Shown piece by piece: positions 8,526-16,877 of a stretch of DNA of 64,000 bases (its first letter is position 1; every line of letters begins with the position of its first letter). The position numbers were made by a program, and so were the translations under genes. The notes under the pieces are model-generated. The model did not search any database and was not told where the DNA came from. It worked only from the letters and a program-made list of their open reading frames with translations. The stretch comes from an uncultured Faecalibacterium sp. (GTDB lineage: Bacteria > Bacillota > Clostridia > Oscillospirales > Ruminococcaceae). The DNA is taken from positions 1-64,000 of the forward strand of contig CAKSZE010000001.1 of the NCBI GenBank assembly GCA_934525325.1, in the 5' to 3' direction.

Positions 8526-9144
8526 AAAGAAAAATGAAGCCTCCTATATCTCCCTGCTGGACTTACAGCGGGTGATGCAGCGGGTGCTCAAGCGCAGCGG
8601 CCTGCCGGTGTGGCATACGCTGGGTTTCAACCCCCATATCTACATGACCTTTGCCTGTCCGCTCTCGCTGGGGCAGGAGAGCGAGTGCGAGTGTGTGGAC
8701 GTCAAGACCGAGGCCGAAACTCCGGACTTTGCCCAGTGGCAGACCGCCCTCAACGCCATCATGCCTGCCGGTATCCATGTTACCCGGGTGGCTCCGGTGG
8801 AGATGAAGGCGGACAGCATCGCCTTTGCCTGCTACCGCATCAGCTACCCGGCGGCTGCCGCTGCGGTGCTGGAACAGTACAATGCACTGGAGACAGCCCC
8901 TGTGGAAAAGCACAGTAAGCGCGGCAAAAAGATCGTGGATCTCAAGCAGCATATCCCGCAGCTGCGCTATACCGCACTGGGGGACACCGTGCAGCTGGAA
9001 CTTTGCCTGCCCGCCTCTCAGGAGCTGAACCTGAACCCCTCGCTGCTCACCGGTTTTCTGGAAGAAAAGTTCGGCCTGCCCGCCGCAAGCGCCAACATCC
9101 TGCGCACCAAATTTTTAACGGCAGACCGGCAGCTGTTTGTCTAA
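8500..9144 (+). CDS. TIGR03936 family protein (DUF2344), radical SAM partner
   Basis: 214 residues. The N-terminus (RISFEKKNEASYISLLDLQR, then GFNPHIYMTFACPLSLG) is characteristic of the family that always accompanies TIGR03960 radical SAM proteins, either as a separate gene or fused. Start is TTG 8500, with AGGAGG at 8486-8491 and an 8-base gap; no ATG fits. The start lies inside the upstream gene, so translation is probably coupled. In many Clostridia this pair is followed by an RNase G gene and rplU; here rplS follows instead. Function is unknown; tRNA or RNA modification has been the usual guess. Confidence 0.85.
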   Translation: MITVRISFEKKNEASYISLLDLQRVMQRVLKRSGLPVWHTLGFNPHIYMTFACPLSLGQESECECVDVKTEAETPDFAQWQTALNAIMPAGIHVTRVAPVEMKADSIAFACYRISYPAAAAAVLEQYNALETAPVEKHSKRGKKIVDLKQHIPQLRYTALGDTVQLELCLPASQELNLNPSLLTGFLEEKFGLPAASANILRTKFLTADRQLFV

Positions 9145-9209
9145 AGCGGCACAAAAGTCCGTCTACCGGGCAAAACAGAAAAAATTTGCGATATTTTTCG
9201 GCAAATCGC

Positions 9210-9238
9210 TTGCATTCAAGCCGGTTTTGTGCTATCCT
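9210..9238 (+). promoter_or_regulatory. Promoter for rplS
   Basis: TTGCAT and TATCCT are separated by 17 bases, with an extended -10 TG (TGCTATCCT). It directs transcription into the folded rplS leader. Confidence 0.7.
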
Positions 9239-9254
9239 ATTAGGGCGTTAGTGT

Positions 9255-9337
9255 CCGCTGAGACCACAGCGGGGTTAATGACAAGTATTTATCATTAAAC
9301 GGGCGGTCCTCTGACGGCTATGCCGTGCATGAACGTC
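9255..9337 (+). promoter_or_regulatory. Structured 5' leader of rplS (candidate L19 autoregulatory leader)
   Basis: Three clear hairpins lie between the promoter and the gene: CCGCTG/CAGCGG (9255-9272), TTAATGA/TCATTAA (9275-9298) and ACGGC/GCCGT (9314-9326), the last inside a weaker GACG/CGTC pairing that ends at 9337. Ribosomal protein L19 genes of Firmicutes are known to carry leader RNAs; whether this one matches that family's covariance model was not tested. Confidence 0.55.
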
Positions 9338-9361
9338 TAAAAACAAATGGAGGATTCAAAA

Positions 9362-9703
9362 ATGGACGCACTGAAGATTATTTCTGAAGGCAGCATCAAG
9401 GCTGAAAAGCCCCAGTTCAACGTTGGCGACACCGTCCGCGTTGATGTTCGTATCAAGGAAGGCGACCGTGAGCGCATTCAGGCCTTTGAGGGCACTGTGA
9501 TCGCAAAGAAGCACGGCGGCGTTGCTGAGACCTTCACCGTTCGCCGCGTGGCTTACGGTGTCGGCATCGAGCGTGTCTTCCCCATCAACAGCCCCTTCGT
9601 TGAGAAGGTCACTGTTGTCCGCAAGGGCAAGGTTCGCCGCGCAAAGCTGTTCTATCTGCGTGGCCGTACGGGCAAGGCTGCCAAGGTCAAGAGCGATATT
9701 TGA
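9362..9703 (+). CDS. rplS: 50S ribosomal protein L19
   Basis: A component of the large ribosomal subunit at the interface with the 30S. The 113 residues carry the family sequence ([60 protein letters not shown]) over the normal full length. ATG 9362 is used because GGAGG at 9349-9353 lies 8 bases before it; the ATG at 9347 overlaps that ribosome binding site. It has its own promoter, leader and terminator, so it is controlled apart from the lepB operon that follows. Confidence 0.97.
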   Translation: MDALKIISEGSIKAEKPQFNVGDTVRVDVRIKEGDRERIQAFEGTVIAKKHGGVAETFTVRRVAYGVGIERVFPINSPFVEKVTVVRKGKVRRAKLFYLRGRTGKAAKVKSDI

Positions 9704-9727
9704 TCATCCCCGATTTGAAACCGGGAG

Positions 9728-9756
9728 AAAAGGGACAACTTGTTGTCCCTTTTTTC
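9728..9756 (+). terminator. Intrinsic terminator after rplS
   Basis: A 12-bp stem, AAAAGGGACAAC with GTTGTCCCTTTT, closes on a 2-base gap and ends in a run of T. Confidence 0.88.
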
Positions 9757-9809
9757 TTTTTCAAAGCCCGGGCGTGTGCATAAAATCAGGAAAGGCTGGT
9801 GGCTAAGCT

Positions 9810-10361
9810 ATGGAAAAACAGCAGCAGTCTGCCCCCGCTGTGCGCGGGCAGGGCATACTGGAATGGTACGAAGCGCTCATCTCCGCAGCGCTGGTGCTGG
9901 TACTGATCTTTTCGTTTTTCTTCCGCATCATTCAGGTGGATGGGCGCTCCATGGTGCCCACCCTGACTCACGGCGATAAGCTTATCGTCTGGGCGGCAGG
10001 CTACACCCCGCAGCGGGGCGATGTGGTCATCGTGGATAGCTACACCGTCTACGGTAAACCGCTGGTCAAGCGGATCATCGCCAAGGGCGGCGACACCATC
10101 AGCATTGATTACGATGCCGGTACAGTTACGGTGAACGGTGAGCTTTTGCAGGAGGACTACATTGCAGCCCCCACTTACTTGGGCTACGATGTGCAGTTTC
10201 CGTTCACGGTGCCTGAGGGCACCCTGTTTGTGATGGGGGACAACCGCAACGAATCGCTGGACAGCCGCTCCTCCTATGTCGGCTGCATTGACGAGCGTGA
10301 TATTTTGGGCAAGGTGCTGCTGTGCTTTATGCCCTTTACAGATTTTGGGGTGGTAAAATGA
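9810..10361 (+). CDS. lepB: Signal peptidase I
   Basis: Membrane serine protease that cleaves signal peptides of exported proteins. 183 residues with one N-terminal membrane segment (about 22-40), the GRSMVPTL box with nucleophile Ser47, the general base Lys87 in VKRIIAKGGD, and the later GDNRNESLDSR box. This is the short Gram-positive (SipS-like) form. Its stop overlaps the rbgA start (ATGA). The order rplS-lepB-rbgA-rnhB is conserved in Firmicutes. Confidence 0.95.
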   Translation: MEKQQQSAPAVRGQGILEWYEALISAALVLVLIFSFFFRIIQVDGRSMVPTLTHGDKLIVWAAGYTPQRGDVVIVDSYTVYGKPLVKRIIAKGGDTISIDYDAGTVTVNGELLQEDYIAAPTYLGYDVQFPFTVPEGTLFVMGDNRNESLDSRSSYVGCIDERDILGKVLLCFMPFTDFGVVK

Positions 10362-11281
10362 ACGAAATGGATACCCGGTTTGCAAACCAGTACAATATTC
10401 AGTGGTTCCCGGGCCACATGACCAAGACCCTGCGCATGATGGAGCAGGAGATCCAGCACGTTGATGCCAGCCTTGTGCTGCTGGACGCGCGTATCCCGCT
10501 TTCCAGCCTGAACCCGGAGATCGAGCGCATCACCGACCGCAAGCCCAAGCTCTATGCGCTGAACAAGGCCGACCTTGCCGACCCGGCTGTGACCGAGGAG
10601 TGGATCCGTTACTTCCACGCCGCAGATGCCGGCTGCGTGGCTATCAGCGCCAAGCAGAAGGGCGGTGCCAACGCTGTGAAGGTGGCCATTGAAAAGGAAC
10701 TTTCCGGTCTGCTGGAGCGCCGCCAGAACCGCGGCATGGGCGGTGCCAAAACACAGGTGATGCTGTGCGGCATCCCCAACGTGGGCAAATCCACCTTTAT
10801 CAACACCTTCGCAGGCTCTGCCCGCGCCAAGGCGGCAGACCGCCCCGGTGTGACCAAGGGCAAGCAGTGGGTCAGCACTGAAAAGTTTGACCTGCTGGAT
10901 ATGCCCGGCGTGCTGTGGAAAAAGTTCGATTCCAAGACCATCGCCTCCAACTTGGCCTTCATCGGCTCCATCAAGGACGATATTCTGGATGTGGAAGAGC
11001 TGGCGATGAACCTGCTGGACGAGGTGCGCCGCAACTATCCCGACCTCGTGGCACAGCGCTACAAACTGGATGCCGAAACGCTGGCGCTGCCGCCCTATGA
11101 ACTGCTGGAAGCCATCGGCCGTAAGCGCGGGTTGCTGGTGCGCGGCGGCGAAGTGAACACCGAGCGCTGCGCCATCATGCTGGTGGACGAGTTCCGTGCC
11201 TGCAAGTGGGGACGTATCTCTCTGGAGCGTCCGCCGCAGCGGGATGATCTGGCCGACTTTGCCGAGGAGGACGAGGAATGA
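10358..11281 (+). CDS. rbgA: Ribosome biogenesis GTPase RbgA (YlqF)
   Basis: A circularly permuted GTPase that helps late assembly of the 50S subunit. In the 307 residues the G4 motif NKAD (69-72) comes before G1 GIPNVGKST (138-146) and G3 DMPG (181-184), the permuted order that defines the family; the N-terminal WFPGHMTK motif is also present. ATG 10358 overlaps the lepB stop, and its own stop overlaps the rnhB start, so lepB-rbgA-rnhB-yraN form one tightly coupled operon. Confidence 0.95.
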   Translation: MNEMDTRFANQYNIQWFPGHMTKTLRMMEQEIQHVDASLVLLDARIPLSSLNPEIERITDRKPKLYALNKADLADPAVTEEWIRYFHAADAGCVAISAKQKGGANAVKVAIEKELSGLLERRQNRGMGGAKTQVMLCGIPNVGKSTFINTFAGSARAKAADRPGVTKGKQWVSTEKFDLLDMPGVLWKKFDSKTIASNLAFIGSIKDDILDVEELAMNLLDEVRRNYPDLVAQRYKLDAETLALPPYELLEAIGRKRGLLVRGGEVNTERCAIMLVDEFRACKWGRISLERPPQRDDLADFAEEDEE

Positions 11282-11925
11282 AGCGCCGCTCGGATGAGGA
11301 GATCTCCGCTCCGCTGTACGCCTTTGACGCCGAGGTGCGCAGCCAGTACGGCTGCTTTGCCGGTGTAGATGAGGCCGGGCGCGGCCCGCTGTGCGGTCCT
11401 GTGTGCGTAGCAGCCTGTATTCTGGACCCGGAAAACCCGGTGTACGGCATCAACGATTCCAAAAAGCTGACCGAGAAAAAGCGCGAAGCACTGTTTGATG
11501 AGATCTGCGAAAAGGCGCTGGCCTACCGCATCGTTTTTGTGGGGCCGGAGGTCATCGACCGGGAAAACATCCTGAACGCCACCATGGGCGGGATGCAGCA
11601 GGCGGTGGAGCAGCTGGATATCGTGCCGAATCTTGTGCTGGTGGACGGCAACCGCACCCCCGCAGGCTTGCAGATCCCGGCACAGCCTGTGGTCAAGGGC
11701 GATGCCACCAGCGCTAGCATCGGCGCGGCCTCGGTGCTTGCCAAGGTCAGCCGTGACCGCTATATGCTGGAACTGGACAAGCAGTACCCGCAGTATCAGC
11801 TGGCAAAGCACAAGGGCTACCCCACAAAGCTGCACTATGAGCTGATCGCGCAGTACGGCATCCAGCCGTTCTACCGCCGCAGCTTCCTTAAAAAGCAGGG
11901 CTACTGGCCGGAGAGCGGCAAATGA
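11278..11925 (+). CDS. rnhB: Ribonuclease HII
   Basis: Removes RNA from RNA/DNA hybrids, including single ribonucleotides in DNA. 215 residues with [13 protein letters not shown] (Asp31 and Glu32 of the active site), [12 protein letters not shown], and the later region [20 protein letters not shown] with the further metal-binding Asp. Length is normal. Both ends overlap neighbouring genes by 4 bases. Confidence 0.95.
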   Translation: MKRRSDEEISAPLYAFDAEVRSQYGCFAGVDEAGRGPLCGPVCVAACILDPENPVYGINDSKKLTEKKREALFDEICEKALAYRIVFVGPEVIDRENILNATMGGMQQAVEQLDIVPNLVLVDGNRTPAGLQIPAQPVVKGDATSASIGAASVLAKVSRDRYMLELDKQYPQYQLAKHKGYPTKLHYELIAQYGIQPFYRRSFLKKQGYWPESGK

Positions 11926-12290
11926 ACCGCGCCGAGACCGGCCGCAGGGGAGAAGCTGCCGCTGCCCGCTGGTACCAGAAGCAGGGCGCACAGCTGCTGG
12001 CGCATAACTATCATACCCGCATGGGAGAGCTGGATCTTGTGCTGCGGGAGCCGGACGGCACCATTGTCATCTGCGAGGTAAAGACCCGCAGCCAAGGGAT
12101 GCTGCAGCGCCCCGCTGCCGCCGTAGACCCGGCCAAACAGCACCGGCTGATCTGCGCTGCACAAGGGTATCTGCAGCAGACCGGCCAAAGCGAAGAACCG
12201 GTGCGTTTTGACGTTGCAGAGGTAGTTCCTCTTGACAGCGGGCGCTGGATGGTACATATTATAAAGGGTGCCTTTCTCTGCGAATCTTAG
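11922..12290 (+). CDS. yraN: YraN/UPF0102 family nuclease-fold protein
   Basis: 122 residues with [16 protein letters not shown] near the start and the restriction-endonuclease-fold motif [12 protein letters not shown]...ICEVKTRS, whose acidic residues and EVK resemble a nuclease site. The family is a constant neighbour of rnhB and is of uncertain function. It is the last gene of the operon; start overlaps the rnhB stop by 4 bases. Confidence 0.9.
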   Translation: MNRAETGRRGEAAAARWYQKQGAQLLAHNYHTRMGELDLVLREPDGTIVICEVKTRSQGMLQRPAAAVDPAKQHRLICAAQGYLQQTGQSEEPVRFDVAEVVPLDSGRWMVHIIKGAFLCES

Positions 12291-12320
12291 GCAGAAACCG
12301 TGGCACCGGTGGGAAGTATG

Positions 12321-12371
12321 CGGCAAAACGAGGGTTTTGCCGTACAACCGGGAACGTGCCCGGCACGTTCC
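12321..12371 (+). promoter_or_regulatory. Two tandem hairpins in front of thrC
   Basis: CGGCAAAAC/GTTTTGCCG (12321-12342) and GGAACGTGC/GCACGTTCC (12351-12371) are both perfect 9-bp stems with short loops. Neither is followed by a T run, so they are not obvious terminators. They may shield the transcript end or control thrC translation, whose ribosome binding site begins at 12381. Confidence 0.45.
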
Positions 12372-12393
12372 GTGGCGAAAAGGAGCGATGACC

Positions 12394-13854
12394 ATGCAGT
12401 TTTTCAGTACCAGAGATCAGAACCGCAAAGTAACCTCTTCTCAGGCAATTGCACAGGGACTGTCCGATGAGGGCGGTCTGTTTGTGCCGGAAAGTTTTCC
12501 GCAGGTGGACGTAAAAGCCCTGTGCGGGCTGGACTACCCCGCGCTGGCAGCCGCCGTTGTGCGGGAGTACCTGACCGATTACGACCCCACTTTCCTGACC
12601 GAGGCCACCCGCAGCACCTACGGGGCTGCTTTCGGCGGTAAGGCAGGCTATCTTGCCCCGGTGGAAGAGGATACCTATGCCCTTGAGCTGTGGCACGGCC
12701 CTACCTGTGCCTTTAAAGATTACGCCCTGCAGCTGATGCCCAAGCTGCTGGTGGAAGCCAAAAAGAATCTGGGACGCACTGAAAAGACCCTGATCCTTGT
12801 GGCTACCAGCGGTGACACCGGCAAGGCTGCGCTGGACGGCTACCATGATATCCCGGGTGTGGAGATTGCTGTGTTCTATCCCACCGGCGGCACCAGCGAG
12901 ATCCAACGTTTGCAGATGGCAACGCAGGAGGGCGCTAATGTTGCTGTGTACGCCGTGCGCGGCAACTTTGACGATGCCCAGACCGGCGTAAAGAAGGTGT
13001 TCGGCGATAAGGCCATCGCTGCCGAACTGGAAAAGCGCAATATCCGTCTTTCCAGTGCAAACTCCATCAACTGGGGTCGTCTTGTGCCGCAGATCGTCTA
13101 CTACTTTGCCGCCTACGCCCAGCTGCTCAAGGCCGGTAAGATCACCTTCGGCGACGAGGTGGACTTCTGCGTACCCACCGGCAACTTCGGCGATATCCTC
13201 GCCGGTTATTACGCAAAGCAGATGGGTCTGCCCGTGGGCAAGCTGGTCTGCGCTTCCAACGAGAACAACGTGCTGACCGATTTCCTCACCACCGGTACTT
13301 ACACCGCAAAGCGGGAGTTCTTCAAGACCACCTCTCCCAGCATGGACATTCTGGTGTCCTCCAATCTGGAGCGTCTGCTGTACCATGTGACCGGCAGCGA
13401 TGCCGAGGTGGCGGGCTTTATGCAGCAGCTGGCTGCCACCGGCAGCTACACCGTCCGTCCCGAGACGCTGGCTGCCATTCAGCAGACCTTCTCCTGCGGC
13501 TGGAGCAGCGAGGACGAGGTGGCAGGGGAGATCCGTTCCCGCTACGAAAAGGACGGCTACCTGTGCGATACCCACACCGCAGTAGCCTTCCATGTGGCTG
13601 CACAGAAAAAGCGGCAGGGCGTGCCCATGGTGGTGCTTTCCACCGCATCGCCCTTCAAGTTCCCCCGCAGCGTGCTGAGCGCACTGGGCAAAGCTGCCCC
13701 GGAAAACGATTTTGAAGCCATGCAGCAGCTGGAGACTGCCACCGGTCACGCCGCACCGGCAAGCCTTGCCGCTCTGCGCAGCAAGCCGGAGCGCTTTGAT
13801 ACCGTCATTGCCCCGGCACAGATCGCCGAGGTGGCGCTGGGCTATCAGGCATAA
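12394..13854 (+). CDS. thrC: Threonine synthase
   Basis: PLP enzyme making threonine from O-phosphohomoserine. 486 residues: N-terminal SSQAIAQGLSDEGGLFVPE, PLP lysine Lys108 in CAFKDYALQL, and the glycine-rich phosphate loop TSGDTGKAAL. It is the long (fungal/E. coli-type) class of threonine synthase. Two in-frame ATGs (12388 and 12394) follow AGGAG at 12381-12385; the second has the proper 8-base gap. No homoserine genes are adjacent, so the pathway is dispersed. Confidence 0.95.
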   Translation: MQFFSTRDQNRKVTSSQAIAQGLSDEGGLFVPESFPQVDVKALCGLDYPALAAAVVREYLTDYDPTFLTEATRSTYGAAFGGKAGYLAPVEEDTYALELWHGPTCAFKDYALQLMPKLLVEAKKNLGRTEKTLILVATSGDTGKAALDGYHDIPGVEIAVFYPTGGTSEIQRLQMATQEGANVAVYAVRGNFDDAQTGVKKVFGDKAIAAELEKRNIRLSSANSINWGRLVPQIVYYFAAYAQLLKAGKITFGDEVDFCVPTGNFGDILAGYYAKQMGLPVGKLVCASNENNVLTDFLTTGTYTAKREFFKTTSPSMDILVSSNLERLLYHVTGSDAEVAGFMQQLAATGSYTVRPETLAAIQQTFSCGWSSEDEVAGEIRSRYEKDGYLCDTHTAVAFHVAAQKKRQGVPMVVLSTASPFKFPRSVLSALGKAAPENDFEAMQQLETATGHAAPASLAALRSKPERFDTVIAPAQIAEVALGYQA

Positions 13855-13890
13855 GCTTCTGCGGACAGACAGAACAGGAGTAAACAGACT

Positions 13891-14574
13891 ATGGCACTTT
13901 TTGTGCTTGGCGATCCCCATCTCTCTCTGGGCGCATCCAAGCCGATGGATATCTTCCCCGGCTGGAACGATTATGTGGACAGGCTGGAGAAAAACTGGCG
14001 CAAGCTCATCACCCCGCAGGACACCATCGTGCTGGCGGGGGATATCAGCTGGGCCATGCGCCTGACCGATACCCGCAAGGACTTTGCCTTTTTGCAGCAG
14101 CTGCCCGGGCAGAAGATCATCATGAAGGGCAACCACGATTACTGGTGGTCCACCGCCAACAAGATGAATGCCTACCTCAAAGCCGAGGGCTTCGATACCC
14201 TGCATATCCTGCACAACAATTCTTACAGCGTGGAGGGGTACGCCATCTGCGGCACCCGCGGCTGGTTGTTCGATGTGGGGGAGCCCCATGACGAAAAGGT
14301 GATGAACCGCGAGATCGGCCGTCTGCGCATGAGTTTGCAGGCTGCGGAGCCCGGGCTGGAAAAGCTGGTGTTCCTGCACTATCCGCCGGTCTACACCGGC
14401 ACCAGCGCCCCGGAGATCGTAGCCACCTTGAAGGAGTACGGCATCAAGACCTGCTTCTACGGGCATCTGCACGGCAACGCCATCCGGTTTGCCGTGCAGG
14501 GCGAGGTGGACGGCATCCGGTACAAGCTGGTAAGTGCCGACGGCCTGCGTTTCTGCCCCTACCGCATCAATTAA
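13891..14574 (+). CDS. Calcineurin-like metallophosphoesterase
   Basis: 227 residues with the full set of metal-binding motifs: GDPHL at residue 7, GDISW near 50, GNHDYWW near 80, and GHLHG near 190. The type resembles the YkuE/serine-threonine-phosphatase-like proteins common in Firmicutes. Substrate cannot be told. It has CAGGAG upstream and follows thrC after 36 bases, so it could be co-transcribed. Confidence 0.85.
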   Translation: MALFVLGDPHLSLGASKPMDIFPGWNDYVDRLEKNWRKLITPQDTIVLAGDISWAMRLTDTRKDFAFLQQLPGQKIIMKGNHDYWWSTANKMNAYLKAEGFDTLHILHNNSYSVEGYAICGTRGWLFDVGEPHDEKVMNREIGRLRMSLQAAEPGLEKLVFLHYPPVYTGTSAPEIVATLKEYGIKTCFYGHLHGNAIRFAVQGEVDGIRYKLVSADGLRFCPYRIN

Positions 14575-14618
14575 CGGCGGGATAAAAGGGCAAAAACGAC
14601 AAAATTTAAAAATTTGGT

Positions 14619-14648
14619 ATGGCAATTGTGTCCAGAGCGTGCTATAAT
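14619..14648 (+). promoter_or_regulatory. Extended -10 promoter for tig, with long leader
   Basis: TATAAT at 14643-14648 is preceded by TG one base upstream (GTGCTATAAT); the -35 is weak (ATGGCA, 18-base spacer). About 130 bases of leader follow before the tig ribosome binding site. That leader contains GC-rich complementary segments (GCGTCC near 14694 and GGACGT near 14716, and TTGCC/GGCAA near 14731) and no small gene that I can support. Confidence 0.65.
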
Positions 14649-14790
14649 AAGTTTTGACGCGATTGTTGCACCCAATTGAGCGCGCGCGTCCCCGCATTCC
14701 GTGTGCATACAGCAAGGACGTGGTGCGCGGTTGCCCCGGGCAAAAACTTCCTGCCCTGAGCAATAGAATATTTGAGTGGAGGATAAACAA

Positions 14791-16107
14791 ATGAATCTCA
14801 TCAAGTGTGAAAAGCTCGAGAAGAGCATGGCAGAACTGCAGTTCTCCATCGATGCAGAGGCTTTCAAGAAGGCTGTTGCCGATGTTTTCAAAAAAGAGGG
14901 CAAGAAGTACCCTGTGCAGGGCTTCCGCAAGGGCAAGGCTCCCAAGGCTCTGATCGAGAAGATGTACGGCGCAGACGTCTTTACCTACGACGCCATCAAC
15001 GAGCTGTTCCCGGAGGCTTTCGAGGCTGCTGTTAAGGAAGCCGGCGTGGAGCCTGTGGGCCGTCCTGAGGTCACCGTGGATTCTGCCAGCGAGGCAGAGG
15101 GCGCTACCCTGACCGTTAAGGTCGCTGTGAAGCCCGAGGTCAAGGTTGGCAGCTACAACGGTCTGACCGTGGAAAAGACTGTCCATACTGTTACCGACGA
15201 GGCTGTGGACGCAGAGCTGAAGCGTGTGCAGGAGCGCAACGCCCGTGAGCTGACCCGTGAGGGCGCTGCTCAGGAGGGCGATATCGCTGATATCGACTTC
15301 GAGGGCTTTGTGGACGGCGTTGCATTCGAGGGCGGCAAGGCTGAGCACTACAACCTGACTCTGGGCAGCGGCAGCTTCATCCCCGGCTTTGAGGAGCAGG
15401 TCGTTGGCCACTCCGCCGGCGAGGAGTTCGACGTGAACGTCACCTTCCCCACCGAGTATCAGGCTGCTGAGCTGGCTGGCAAGGCTGCTGTCTTTAAGAT
15501 CAAGCTGCACGAGGTCAAGTACAAGGAACTGCCCGCTCTGGATGACGAGCTGGCAAAGGACTGCTCCGAGTACGACACTCTGGACGAGTTCAAGGCTTCC
15601 ATCCGCAAGAACAACCAGGAGCAGCTGGACAAGCAGGACGATCTGGCTGTCGAGAACGCTCTGGTCGATCAGGTCATCGAGAGCATGGAGGGCGAGATCC
15701 CTCAGGCTATGTACGATGTCCGTATGGACGAGATGGTCAACGACTTTGCTTTCCGTGTGGAGCAGCAGGGTCTGCGTCTGGAGGACTACCTGAAGTATAT
15801 GGGTCAGTCCATGGAGCAGTTCCGCGCCGCTTTCATGCCGCAGGCTGAGAAGCAGGTCAAGATCGGTCTGGCTCTGGAGGCTGTTGCTGCTGCTGAGCAC
15901 ATCGAGGCTTCCGAGGACGAGATCAATGCCGAGATCAAGCGCATTGCTGACCAGTACAAGATGGAAGAGGACAAGGTGCGTGAGCTGATCAACGTTGAGG
16001 ATCTGAAGCAGGATCTGGCTCGCACCAAGGCCATCGACTTCATCAAGAGCCACGCTAACATCGTGGAGAAGCCCGCAGAGGCTGAGAAGGCTGCTGACGC
16101 TGAGTAA
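14791..16107 (+). CDS. tig: Trigger factor (ribosome-associated chaperone, PPIase)
   Basis: Binds the ribosome tunnel exit and folds nascent chains. 438 residues in the usual order: N-terminal ribosome-binding domain with the signature [14 protein letters not shown] (near 45), FKBP-type prolyl isomerase domain (about 150-240, [14 protein letters not shown]), and the helical C-terminal arms. ATG 14791 follows GGAGG at 14778-14782. The tig-clpP-clpX order is standard in bacteria. Many synonymous codons are strongly biased (GCT, GAG, AAG), as in highly expressed genes. Confidence 0.96.
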   Translation: MNLIKCEKLEKSMAELQFSIDAEAFKKAVADVFKKEGKKYPVQGFRKGKAPKALIEKMYGADVFTYDAINELFPEAFEAAVKEAGVEPVGRPEVTVDSASEAEGATLTVKVAVKPEVKVGSYNGLTVEKTVHTVTDEAVDAELKRVQERNARELTREGAAQEGDIADIDFEGFVDGVAFEGGKAEHYNLTLGSGSFIPGFEEQVVGHSAGEEFDVNVTFPTEYQAAELAGKAAVFKIKLHEVKYKELPALDDELAKDCSEYDTLDEFKASIRKNNQEQLDKQDDLAVENALVDQVIESMEGEIPQAMYDVRMDEMVNDFAFRVEQQGLRLEDYLKYMGQSMEQFRAAFMPQAEKQVKIGLALEAVAAAEHIEASEDEINAEIKRIADQYKMEEDKVRELINVEDLKQDLARTKAIDFIKSHANIVEKPAEAEKAADAE

Positions 16108-16118
16108 TCAGTGCCGGG

Positions 16119-16208
16119 CCCTGTAAAGCGCCGCAGGCGTTTTATCAAAGGTTGTTAAAATTGACCGGTACGGCTGAACTTTACAGGGAACCCGTATCGG
16201 TCAATTTT
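16119..16208 (+). other. Interleaved inverted repeats (possible pseudoknot) between tig and clpP
   Basis: A 17-bp inverted repeat with one G-T pair (16157-16173 with 16192-16208) surrounds an 18-base loop. That loop contains CTTTACAGGG (16179-16188), the exact complement of CCCTGTAAAG at 16119-16128. The two pairings interleave, as in a pseudoknot or a pair of alternative folds. No T run follows the large stem, and it ends 22 bases before the clpP ribosome binding site. Confidence 0.7.
16126..16143 (+). terminator. Weak intrinsic terminator after tig
   Basis: AAGCGCC and GGCGTTT form a 7-bp stem (one wobble) around a 3-base loop, followed by only a short T tract. It overlaps by 3 bases the upstream strand of the long-range pairing at 16119-16128. 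Confidence 0.5.
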
Positions 16209-16244
16209 GCCAATAAACTTAAACCATTTCAGGAGGCGAACTTT

Positions 16245-16841
16245 ATGAGTTTTGTTCCTTACGTTGTCGAGCAGTCGGCGCACGGAGAGCGTTCTTACGA
16301 TATTTTCTCTCGTCTGCTGAACGATCGCATCATCGTGCTGAGCGAGGATGTCAACGATACCACCGCAAGCCTTGTGGTGGCGCAGCTGCTGTATCTGGAA
16401 GGGCAGGACCCGGATAAGGACATCAGCCTGTATATCAACAGCCCCGGCGGTTCCATCAGTGCCGGTATGGCCATCCACGACACCATGCAGTATATCAAGT
16501 GCGATGTTTCCACCATCTGCATGGGCATGGCTGCCTCTATGGGCGCATTCCTGCTGGCAAGCGGCACCAAGGGCAAGCGTTTTGCGCTGCCCAACGCCGA
16601 GATCATGATCCACCAGCCGCTGATCGGCGGTCAGGGCGGCGGCCTTTCCGGCCAGACCACGGATATCAAGATCCATGCCGAGCACATGGTCTATATCCGC
16701 GATAAGATGAACCGGATGCTCAGCGAGTACACCGGCCAGCCGCTGGAAAAGATCCAGCAGGACACCGAGCGCGACAACTACCTGACCGCGCAGCAGGCAA
16801 AGGAATACGGCCTGATCGATGAGGTCATTGCCCACCGGTAA
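16245..16841 (+). CDS. clpP: ATP-dependent Clp protease proteolytic subunit
   Basis: Serine protease that forms the 14-subunit degradation chamber. 198 residues with catalytic Ser98 (GMAASMGAF), His123 (MIHQPL) and Asp173 (QQDTERDNY). ATG 16245 is chosen over an in-frame upstream start because AGGAGG at 16231-16236 lies 8 bases before it and the protein then begins at the usual place (SFVPYVVEQ). clpX follows after 36 bases. Confidence 0.97.
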   Translation: MSFVPYVVEQSAHGERSYDIFSRLLNDRIIVLSEDVNDTTASLVVAQLLYLEGQDPDKDISLYINSPGGSISAGMAIHDTMQYIKCDVSTICMGMAASMGAFLLASGTKGKRFALPNAEIMIHQPLIGGQGGGLSGQTTDIKIHAEHMVYIRDKMNRMLSEYTGQPLEKIQQDTERDNYLTAQQAKEYGLIDEVIAHR

Positions 16842-16877
16842 ACCGCTATAATCTATCCAGGATAAGGAAAAACAGCT

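Noticed and set aside
12291-12393. T-box or attenuator in front of thrC
   Set aside because: There is no T-box sequence and neither hairpin is followed by a T run; kept only as an unexplained structure.
12259-16053. A minus-strand open frame of about 1264 codons opposite thrC, the phosphoesterase and tig
   Set aside because: It has no ribosome binding site, repetitive Leu/Val/His/Gln composition typical of antisense translation in GC-biased genes, and lies opposite three well-identified genes.
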